64,000 bases of DNA, taken from the NCBI RefSeq assembly GCF_030717945.1, contig NZ_JAVAIM010000001.1:2712631-2776630 (forward strand), in the 5' to 3' direction. Positions 49,255 through 56,800 of the stretch are shown one piece after another. Made by a program: the position numbers and the translations under genes. How positions within the stretch are numbered: the stretch's first letter is position 1; each line of letters begins with the position of its first letter. The notes beneath the pieces were generated by a model. That model was not told the DNA's origin and searched no databases. It worked only from the letters and a program-made list of their open reading frames with translations. The DNA is from Qipengyuania profundimaris (GTDB lineage: Bacteria > Pseudomonadota > Alphaproteobacteria > Sphingomonadales > Sphingomonadaceae).

Positions 49255-50310
49255 ATGGTACGAAAGCAGTTCTTCGAGACCCTGCCGGACGGCCGAGACG
49301 TCCATTGTTGGCGGCTCGAAAGCGCGGATGGCGCGGGGCTGACGGTGATGGACCTCGGCGCGACGATCCTGTCGCTCGAAGTGCCCGACCGCGACGGTAA
49401 GCTTGCCGACGTTGTCCTCGGCTACGACAGCGCCGCGACCTATCTCTCCGATCCACACTACCACGGCGCGGTAATTGGACGCTTCGCCAATCGCATCGCC
49501 GGCGCGCGCTTCATGCTGGACGGACGCACATATGTGCTCAATGCAAACCAGCCGCCGAACGCTCTTCACGGCGGACGGCAAGGCTTCGACAAGCGTGTCT
49601 GGAGCGGAGAAGCCTGCACCACGAGCGAGGGCGACGGCGCGCTTTTCACTTTGGACAGCGCGGACGGGGACGAAGGATACCCCGGCAATTTACGCACCAC
49701 CGTGCGCTACGTCTGGACCGAGGATAACCGGCTCGTCATCGACTACGCGGTAGAAACCGACGCGCCGACACCATTCAACCCGACGCAGCACAGCTACTGG
49801 AATTTGGCTGGCGCGGGCGCGCCTAGCGTGCTCGACCACGTCCTCGAGGTCCACGCCGATCATTATCTTCCCGTGGCGCCAGACCTGATTCCGACCGGCG
49901 CATTGGCCGATGTCGCATCGACGCCGTTCGATTTCCGCGAGCCCAAGCCGGTCGGCCGCGACATCGACGCCCCGGACGTACAGCTCGCGCTCGGCGAGGG
50001 CTACGATCACTGCTTCGCGCTAAACGGCGCTGGCGTCCGAAAAGCCGCCGCGCTGTTCGATCCTGCCAGCGGTCGCCGCATGACGGTCCATACCGACATG
50101 CCCGGTCTACAGCTCTATTCCGCCAACTTCCTCGGCGACAAGCCGATGGGCAAACACGGGAAAAACTACGCCCCTCGCAGCGCCGTCGCACTGGAGACGC
50201 AATTCTTCCCCGACAGTCCCAACCAGCCGCACTTCCCCGACACGATCCTGCGCCCCGGACGCAGCTTCGCAAGCCGGACGATCTACGCGTTCGACTGTGC
50301 GGAAATCTGA
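49255..50310 (+). CDS. galM: aldose 1-epimerase
   Basis: 351 aa GalM fold. GRFANRIAGA near 75 (sugar-binding Arg), NPTQHSYWNLAG near 165-176 (catalytic His), GYDHCF near 250, ALETQFFPDSPN near 312 (catalytic Glu). Interconverts alpha and beta anomers of aldoses. No other sugar gene is near. It is the last gene before the composition changes. Confidence 0.94.
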   Translation: MVRKQFFETLPDGRDVHCWRLESADGAGLTVMDLGATILSLEVPDRDGKLADVVLGYDSAATYLSDPHYHGAVIGRFANRIAGARFMLDGRTYVLNANQPPNALHGGRQGFDKRVWSGEACTTSEGDGALFTLDSADGDEGYPGNLRTTVRYVWTEDNRLVIDYAVETDAPTPFNPTQHSYWNLAGAGAPSVLDHVLEVHADHYLPVAPDLIPTGALADVASTPFDFREPKPVGRDIDAPDVQLALGEGYDHCFALNGAGVRKAAALFDPASGRRMTVHTDMPGLQLYSANFLGDKPMGKHGKNYAPRSAVALETQFFPDSPNQPHFPDTILRPGRSFASRTIYAFDCAEI

Positions 50311-50573
50311 TCTTTTAGAAAAATGGTGCCAGAAGAGGCATCACATTCGAACTTCTTTTCCGTTTAATTTCTGATGTTTAGATATTTCGGTCAAGCTGAA
50401 AAGCCCGCAAAAGGCCCGCAAAATCCCTCTAATGTATTGGTTCGATGCCTTTTTTAGGACTCGGAATTTCAATTTCAAACTTGACCGCGGAGTAGGTCGT
50501 TATCCGCTTTGCGCTCCAATCTCCGCTATTCTACGGGCTGCGCGCTCTGCCCGGAAGCAGTCATCCGTTCGGT
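50311..50573. other. AT-rich gap at the composition boundary
   Basis: 263 bases, clearly AT-richer than the preceding 50 kb (for example TTTTAGAAAAATGG and TTTAGATATTT), without a credible gene. A short internal near-repeat AAAGCCCGCAAAAGGCCCGC is present near 50398-50420. No tRNA end or integrase site could be identified. It marks the left edge of the accessory region. Confidence 0.6.
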
Positions 50574-51524
50574 TTACTTTAAATCATCGATATTCGTTCC
50601 AGCTTCTCTTCTTTTTGGCCGATAGTCTGGGAGGGGAGGATTTGATGTAATTCCCTCAACCTGAATATCTTCGATTTTTTCACTGAGAGGAGCAAGTTCG
50701 CGACTAAGCTCGCGAAGGTCCGTTTCACCTTCAACCAAAGAATCTTCGACCGCCGGAATGCCACTCCTTATCTGGGAAAGTTTGTTTTCAGCGTTCTGCA
50801 CCCCCTCCCTGAATTGGCGAAGGCGTCGTTGCGCGATAGCAGAAGCGCTCCGCCCTGAGATCCGCCGATCTGCATCTCGAAGATTATTTCCCCATCCACC
50901 AACCCTTTGCCCTAAGTCTAACAATCTTCCTTTTGTTGAGGCCAATCGTTCGTCCCAACCTTCGGCGTCCGATGCGAGTGCGGCCGTCGTGACTCGAAGC
51001 CGGACAAGATCGGAGGTGATCACCCGTTGCTTTTCTGGCTCCAGTCCTTCGTTCAGAGCGCGAATGCTATTTGCCACGGTCTCTACAGTGGCGGTCGCAT
51101 CCCTCCCCAATAGTCCGGTTTCGTCCGCGGCGGGAATGATCTTTTTTCCTGACTTGTCGGTGTAAATGCCCTGACGACCCCGTCGGCCCTCGAGCACGAG
51201 CGCAGCCTCTCCAGTTATCAGATCCGTGCTGATTGTCGCTTCAAGGCCGTGGACTTTCGCCGCAGAAGGATCGAGAGTCAGAACAACGACCACGTTTTCC
51301 GGTTCATTTTCCGCCAGACGGACCGATGTTACCTGTCCCACAGGGACTCCCGATAGTGTTACAGTCGATCCCGACTGAAGGCCTTCCACGGAGCGATCAA
51401 ACTTGATCTGATATGTTTCCTGATTTGGTCTGGGATCGATTAGCCACATCGCGAAAGCGATGGTCGTAAGCATCAGAATGCCAACGATCCACGCCACTAG
51501 GGAGAAGTTTGCGTTAGTTTCCAT
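50574..51524 (-). CDS. orphan MCE-domain (MlaD/PqiB-type) protein
   Basis: 316 aa. One N-terminal membrane helix (WIVGILMLTTIAFAMWLI), MCE domain about 38-115 (YQIKFDRSVEGLQSGSTVTLSGVPVGQVTSV), then a long helical segment to about 285 with a likely coiled coil (ENKLSQIRSGIPAVEDSLVEGETDLRELSRELAPLSEKIEDI). MCE proteins form hexamers that carry lipids across the periplasm. Usually MlaE and MlaF sit beside them; none is found here. AT-rich codons suggest transfer. The start overlaps the MarR remnant. Confidence 0.82.
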   Translation of the reverse strand: METNANFSLVAWIVGILMLTTIAFAMWLIDPRPNQETYQIKFDRSVEGLQSGSTVTLSGVPVGQVTSVRLAENEPENVVVVLTLDPSAAKVHGLEATISTDLITGEAALVLEGRRGRQGIYTDKSGKKIIPAADETGLLGRDATATVETVANSIRALNEGLEPEKQRVITSDLVRLRVTTAALASDAEGWDERLASTKGRLLDLGQRVGGWGNNLRDADRRISGRSASAIAQRRLRQFREGVQNAENKLSQIRSGIPAVEDSLVEGETDLRELSRELAPLSEKIEDIQVEGITSNPPLPDYRPKRREAGTNIDDLK

Positions 51525-52042
51525 CTAGCACGCCGCCAGCGGTTTGTTCGTCCGGCAGAGGGCCGGTGCAATGAAAGTTCGCGTCCCGCATGCTCCATTC
51601 GGTTGTCCGCTATAGAACATGACCGAGGTTCGTCCCCTGGCGCAATCGCCACGAGCGGGGCATCCGGGCGCGTCGAATGTGTTTTGGTTTGAGATCGGCC
51701 TAGTCCCAACACGGGCGTGATGCCGCCCCGCCCGTGGCGACCGAATATTGCTATGACTTGCGCAAGCCGCGTCCGGTCACTCAAGCGCGAAGGCGTCATG
51801 TCTTCCAGGCCGCTGCTGGAGGATGTGATTTCAAGTCTCCTGGCGATGTCCGTCTGGTTCAGGGCAGGAGCTCTGATGAGCTGCGCCAACACACGCCACT
51901 GCGTAGGATTGAGGCTCAGCGGCTGTGCTCGGTCATCGAATGCCTTGCGCGCGGCGCGGCTGATCTGGTCCATCATGAAGATCGCTCGATCATCGTGGGT
52001 GATGACATTGTCGAGTGCGAGAGTGCCCTCATCTTCTGGCAT
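51497..52042 (-). pseudogene. truncated MarR-family regulator
   Basis: The first about 75 codons (52042 to about 51814) are a good MarR N-terminus: dimer helix (FMMDQISRAARKAFDDRA), then LNPTQWRVLAQLIRAPALNQTDIARRLEITSSSS, i.e. the start of the helix-turn-helix. After this the frame continues for ~105 codons into unrelated Arg-rich sequence, with no recognition-helix end, wing or C-terminal dimer helix, and it runs into the MCE gene. Neither other frame restores the family. It lies divergently from the efflux operon, where a MarR repressor is usual, so its loss may leave that operon unrepressed. Confidence 0.65.
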
Positions 52043-52150
52043 GAGACATTCCTATCGATCGGAGAAAAATAGTAAAGGACTTTCGCATTTTGTTTTGGCC
52101 GCTATATCGCTCGCGCAGCGGCTCAAACGATGGCGAGGAGCGAAATAATC

Positions 52151-53278
52151 ATGGCGGACGAGACAGCAGGGGCTAGCGATGAAGGCGCACGTCCGACGGG
52201 GTTGTCCAGTCCGCGGGTCCGGCTGGGTCTGCTGATCGCCGGCATTCTGGTCCTGCTCGCCGGGAGCTACTGGTATTACAATCATCAGACGTACGGCAGA
52301 TTCCAGCAGTCCACCGACAACGCTTATATTGCCGCCGACAGCGTCATCATCTCCCCCAAAATTGCGGGCTACGTCGAGCGCGTATTAGTGACGGAGAATC
52401 AAACGGTCGCGTCGGGCGATGCACTTGTCCAGCTGGACGTGCGAGATTATCGTGCCCAAACGAACCAGGTCGAAGCCCAGATCGCCGCGTCGCTCGCCGG
52501 AGCAGATACGGTACGCGCCCAGCAACAAGAGCAGGACGCGGCAATTGCCCAGGCCCGTGCACAGCTCGCAGCAGCATCTGCACAGGCTGGTCTCGCTGCT
52601 GAGCAGGTTGTCCGGTACCGCCCCCTTGCCGCTTCGGGAGCGGAGCCGCGCGAGAGGCTCGATCAGCTGGAGGCCCAGGCCAGAGAAGCGCAGGCTCAAG
52701 TCGCGGCAGCGCGCGCCGCGCTCACGGCGGCACAGCGCCGACAGAACACGCTTAGCGAGCAGATAGACCAGGCCAATTCGCAAGCCAACGCCGCTCGTGC
52801 GCAACTCGAGGCCGCCCGTCTGAACCTGTCATCGACCACGCTCCAGGCCAGTATTTCCGGGCGGGTGGGTGACCTCACGGTCCGACCTGGACAATTTGTC
52901 CAGCCTGGCCAACGCCTTATGAGCCTCGTACCGACCGACCGCCTCTACGTGACAGCAAATTTCAAGGAAACGCAGCTCGGACTTGTCCGCCCGGGGCAAC
53001 CCGTCACCTTGGAAATCGACGCGCTGCCGGACCTCGAGCTATTAGGAAGAGTGGAAAGCATCGCCCCCGGGACCGGGGCAGAATTCTCGATCCTACCTCC
53101 GCAAAACGCGACGGGTAATTTCACCAAGATCGTTCAGCGCGTCCCGGTGCGCATATCCATTCAGGCTTCGCCCGAGATCCTGCGTCTGCTGGTGCCGGGC
53201 ATGTCTGTTGTCGCGAGTGTCGATACGCGCGCCGCTAGAGACCAACTCGATTCGATCCGCAACGCGGCCGGAGACTGA
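52151..53278 (+). CDS. emrA: EmrA/HlyD-type membrane fusion protein
   Basis: 375 aa from ATG 52151 (GAGGAG 9 bases upstream; ATG 52130 is less well placed). Cytosolic N-terminus, one helix near 30-47 (LLIAGILVLLAGSYWYY), lipoyl half (TDNAYIAADSVIISPKIAGYVERVLV), an Ala/Gln-rich coiled-coil hairpin about 100-225, second lipoyl half (SISGRVGDLTVRPGQFVQPGQ). It links an inner-membrane DHA2 pump to the outer-membrane channel. First gene of the efflux operon; 3 bases before emrB. Confidence 0.92.
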   Translation: MADETAGASDEGARPTGLSSPRVRLGLLIAGILVLLAGSYWYYNHQTYGRFQQSTDNAYIAADSVIISPKIAGYVERVLVTENQTVASGDALVQLDVRDYRAQTNQVEAQIAASLAGADTVRAQQQEQDAAIAQARAQLAAASAQAGLAAEQVVRYRPLAASGAEPRERLDQLEAQAREAQAQVAAARAALTAAQRRQNTLSEQIDQANSQANAARAQLEAARLNLSSTTLQASISGRVGDLTVRPGQFVQPGQRLMSLVPTDRLYVTANFKETQLGLVRPGQPVTLEIDALPDLELLGRVESIAPGTGAEFSILPPQNATGNFTKIVQRVPVRISIQASPEILRLLVPGMSVVASVDTRAARDQLDSIRNAAGD

Positions 53279-53281
53279 CCG

Positions 53282-54835
53282 ATGGCAGGCGCCGCTGCAG
53301 CGGTTTCGCCGCCGGTCGAAAAGGCCGATGCTACGGCCTGGATCGCCGTAGCCGCCGGTGCGCTGGGGGCGATGCTGGCAACGCTTGACATCTCGATCGT
53401 CAATTCGGCGCTGCCGACGATCCAGGGGGAAATCGGCGCGACCGGAACCGAAGGCACCTGGATCGCGACAGCCTTCCTTGTTGCCGAGATCATCATCATC
53501 CCTCTGAGCGCGTGGCTGGAAAGACTGCTCGGCCTTCGCACGCTGCTCATCGTCGCGGTTTCTGCCTTCACGGCCTTTTCGGTGTTGTGCGGCATTGCCA
53601 CCGATCTGACGACGATGATCATCGGTCGCACCGGTCAAGGGTTCATGGGCGGCGCGCTTATTCCAACCGCCATGACCATCGTCGCAAAGCGACTGCCTCC
53701 ATCGCAACAGCCGATTGGCATGGCGCTCTTCGGAATGACCGTGGTTCTTGGGCCGGTAATGGGCCCGTTGGTGGGGGGCTGGCTTACCGAGAACCTGAGC
53801 TGGCACTACGCCTTCTTCGTCAACGTGCCCGTCTGCGCGTTGCTCCTTGCTTTACTATTCATCGGGCTACCCCATGAAAAGCCCGACTGGGTTTACCTGC
53901 GCGAGGCTGATTGGGCGGGAATAGCTGGTATGATCCTTGGGTTGGGTGGGCTGACCATCGTTCTGGAAGAAGGCCACCGTGAGGAGTGGTTCGATTCCAC
54001 GCTGATTGTCCAGCTCACACTGATGACGGTCGTGGGTTTTGCACTTCTGACCTACGGACAGCTTTACGCGCGCAAACCCGTGCTCAAATTGCGCCTGATG
54101 CTCAGCAGGCAGTTTGCCAGCGTCGTGGTGATGGCACTGGCGCTTGGCATGGTCATGTATGGCTCGACCTACGTGATCCCGCAATTTCTCGCGATAATTT
54201 CCGATTATAATGCCTTGCAGACCGGACTTGTGATCTTCTGGATGGGCGTTCCGGCTTTCCTGTTGATGCCCGTTCTCCCGTTCATGATCCGCAGGATTCA
54301 CATCCGCATTGCGGTCGGCGCGGGCATGTTCATCATGGCGCTAAGCTGTTTCGTCAGCATAAATCTGACAGCGGAATCGGGAGGTGGAGTGTTCACCGAA
54401 AGCCAGTTCCTGCGTGGCATCGGCATGATCCTCACGATGATGTTCCTCAACCAGGCGACGGTAGCTTCGGTTGCCAAGGAGGATGCCGGCGATGCTTCCG
54501 GGATCTTCAACGCGGCGCGAAACCTCGGGGGCTCGTTCGCGCTCGCGGGGCTTGCCTCGTTCCAGGATCAGCGCCTGTGGCATCATAGTCGACGCATGGA
54601 AGAAACCCTCAACGCCAACAGCCCCCGGCTACAGGAATACCTGGACGGCATGACGGCGTCGCTGGGCAGCCCACAGGCCGCGCTGGAGATGCTTTCCGGC
54701 ATCATTCAGCGCGATGCGTTCGTGATGACCTACAACGATGTCTTTTTCGCCATGGGCGCGATTACCCTGGTCACGGTGCCGCTGGTACTGTTCCTCAAGC
54801 CTCTCCCGAAGAACTTATCCCTTTCGATGCACTGA
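53282..54835 (+). CDS. emrB: EmrB-type DHA2 MFS efflux pump
   Basis: 517 aa with 14 membrane helices. N-terminal MLATLDISIVNSALPTIQGEIGA, motif C (GMTVVLGPVMGPLVGG) near 155, and MILTMMFLNQATVASVAKEDAGDASG near 385. Pumps hydrophobic toxicants by proton antiport. With the EmrA-type partner and the NodT-type channel it forms a full tripartite exporter. Specific drug unknown. Confidence 0.94.
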   Translation: MAGAAAAVSPPVEKADATAWIAVAAGALGAMLATLDISIVNSALPTIQGEIGATGTEGTWIATAFLVAEIIIIPLSAWLERLLGLRTLLIVAVSAFTAFSVLCGIATDLTTMIIGRTGQGFMGGALIPTAMTIVAKRLPPSQQPIGMALFGMTVVLGPVMGPLVGGWLTENLSWHYAFFVNVPVCALLLALLFIGLPHEKPDWVYLREADWAGIAGMILGLGGLTIVLEEGHREEWFDSTLIVQLTLMTVVGFALLTYGQLYARKPVLKLRLMLSRQFASVVVMALALGMVMYGSTYVIPQFLAIISDYNALQTGLVIFWMGVPAFLLMPVLPFMIRRIHIRIAVGAGMFIMALSCFVSINLTAESGGGVFTESQFLRGIGMILTMMFLNQATVASVAKEDAGDASGIFNAARNLGGSFALAGLASFQDQRLWHHSRRMEETLNANSPRLQEYLDGMTASLGSPQAALEMLSGIIQRDAFVMTYNDVFFAMGAITLVTVPLVLFLKPLPKNLSLSMH

Positions 54836-54842
54836 GAACTCT

Positions 54843-56360
54843 ATGCGCAAGACCCTAACCCTCCTCGCTCCCATGGCGCTCCTCGCGGGTTGCATGTCCG
54901 GTCCCGACTATGCCGGTCCCCCGCAACTTGCGACCGCCGCAGGCAATGCGTTCGTACGCGCCGGCCCCGAAATCGATCCGTTTGCGCCGATTGCCGGCGA
55001 CTGGTGGACGCTGCTCGGCGATCCGGTTCTCAATGAACTGGAGGCGCGCGCGCTGGTCGGCAATCCGGGCGTGGCCGCGGCGCGCGCTCGCATCGAACAG
55101 GCAAGGGCTTCTGTCCGCCAGGAGCGCGCCAACCGGCTACCCGCCGTGGCTGCGCAGGCGACTGCGGTCCAGGCGAATATCCCAGGGCTAGATATCGGCA
55201 GCGGCCCGCCCCCGGGATCGCCCGGCGCTCCTGCAGACACCGAAGAGCAGGACAGCCTCAGCGTCTACAACGTCGGGCTCAATGCAAACTGGGAGATCGA
55301 TTTCGCTGGGGGGCAGGCACGGCGTGTCGAGGCCATTAACGCTCAGGCTGCGGCCTCGGTGGCGAACGCCGAGGATGCGAAAGTCCAGCTCGCCGCCGAA
55401 ATCGCGCGGGCGTATGTGAGCCTGCGAGAAGCGCAAGGGCGGCTCGAGCTTGTCCAGCGAGAGCGCGACTTGCAGCAGCAAATTCTCGAATTGACCTATC
55501 AGCGCTATACACAGGGCGCTCTCGCGCTGTTCCCGGTCGGTAACGCGAACGCCGAGCTCGAACTGCTCAAGTCGCAGATCGCGGAAGCTCAAGCGGACAT
55601 CGATGTATTCAAAGACACGCTCGCGGTGCTGACGGGCGAAGCGCCCGGCGCACTCGACGGGCTCCTGGCGGCTCCGGCCGAAATTCCGCTTCCCCCCGAA
55701 CGGGTCGCGGTGGGCGATCCCGCAGCGCTAATAGCGCGGCGGCCGGATGTTCGAGCCGCCGAACGCATGCTGGCCGCGGCGAATGCGCGCATTGGCGTGG
55801 CAGAGGCTGCTCGCTTCCCCAAGATTTCCTTCATGGGGATTCTCGGTTTGGGCGGATCGGAGCCCGACGACATCCTGGACCCGGGCAACTTATCGGCAAT
55901 CGCTTTGCCGCGGCTGCAGTGGAACCTGCTTGATTTCGGCCGCACGGCAGCATCGATCGATCAGGCCGAGAGTGCGCGCGACGAGGCCGAAGCGCGCTAT
56001 CTTGAAGTGGTCCTGGGCGCACTACGCGACGCCGAACAATCGCTTGCTCGGTTCGGGCAACAAAGAGCCAACGTAGCCGCGCTGGCGCAGATCAGTCGGC
56101 AGGCCGACACGGCTGCGGAGCTTAACGAGCAACGCCGCGCCGCGGGGGTAATCTCGCAAGGCGAACTCGACACTTCGATCCGCAAGGGCGAACAGGCCAG
56201 AGCAAATCTCGATCGGGCGATCGCCGCCATGACAAATGGCTGGATCGCGATCCAGAAGTCGCTTGGGTTGGGATGGGTCGAATTGTCTCGCGACAATCGC
56301 ACGTCGGTTGAGCCAGCTCCGGTCGATCGAAAATCAGTTATGAAACCTGAACAGAGTTAG
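54843..56360 (+). CDS. NodT/OprM-family outer-membrane efflux lipoprotein
   Basis: 505 aa from ATG 54843, seven bases after emrB. Lipobox LLAGC (Cys 17), then CMSGPDYAGPP typical of NodT proteins. Two OEP repeats with the helical hairpins: AARARIEQARASVRQERA near 80 and ANARIGVAEAARFPKISFMGILGLGGSE near 310. DLARRPDVRAAE-type motif appears as ALIARRPDVRAAE. Forms the outer-membrane channel of the EmrAB system. Confidence 0.93.
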   Translation: MRKTLTLLAPMALLAGCMSGPDYAGPPQLATAAGNAFVRAGPEIDPFAPIAGDWWTLLGDPVLNELEARALVGNPGVAAARARIEQARASVRQERANRLPAVAAQATAVQANIPGLDIGSGPPPGSPGAPADTEEQDSLSVYNVGLNANWEIDFAGGQARRVEAINAQAAASVANAEDAKVQLAAEIARAYVSLREAQGRLELVQRERDLQQQILELTYQRYTQGALALFPVGNANAELELLKSQIAEAQADIDVFKDTLAVLTGEAPGALDGLLAAPAEIPLPPERVAVGDPAALIARRPDVRAAERMLAAANARIGVAEAARFPKISFMGILGLGGSEPDDILDPGNLSAIALPRLQWNLLDFGRTAASIDQAESARDEAEARYLEVVLGALRDAEQSLARFGQQRANVAALAQISRQADTAAELNEQRRAAGVISQGELDTSIRKGEQARANLDRAIAAMTNGWIAIQKSLGLGWVELSRDNRTSVEPAPVDRKSVMKPEQS

Positions 56361-56800
56361 GATAAGTTTTCTCAGAAGTCTGCCCCGCAGCCCCTTCCAA
56401 CTTTTCCTAGCGCGTCAGCACCTCGTGCACTGCGACCCAATCTTGGATCATAGGGGTCAGCATGTTTCCGCCTTTCGCAGAGTGCGTTTGCCAGTATCAC
56501 CATCGGATATCCCGATTGCACTATTCGGTGACTCTTCATTGTCGTTTCTATGTAAGGCCTTAAGCTTTCCGCGAGCATCTCGTAGCGACATCAACGAGCG
56601 ATCGTACAGGCATTTCGAGTGCAGCTCGCATTTGGCCGGTTCGATGACCGCCTCGTCGGTAGGCTTACGAGGCGGTCATCGAGCATTACGCCGCTCTGGA
56701 AAAGCTATAAAGTCATGGGTCGAAATACGAACTAGCTGGCACTGTCCGTTCGGGTCGTTGGGAGGACCACCGATCTCCCCGCCAACACGATCTGGACCTG
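56361..56800. other. 440-base gene-free gap with a 16-bp palindrome
   Basis: Both flanking genes end here (plus-strand channel gene and minus-strand receptor), so it is a convergent 3' gap. Short frames are present but have no ribosome site or family. It holds TCGATGACCGCCTCGT / ACGAGGCGGTCATCGA (56641-56682, loop CGGTAGGCTT), a perfect 16-bp stem without T run. Otherwise nothing recognised. Confidence 0.6.

Noticed and set aside
50311-50573. tRNA 3' end or attachment site at the composition shift
   Set aside because: A GGTTCGAT stretch near 50440 recalls a T-loop, but no acceptor stem, CCA or repeat of it at another border was found.
51734-52072. Plus-strand frame opposite the MarR remnant as a transposase piece
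   Set aside because: No DDE or other transposase motif and no terminal inverted repeats nearby.
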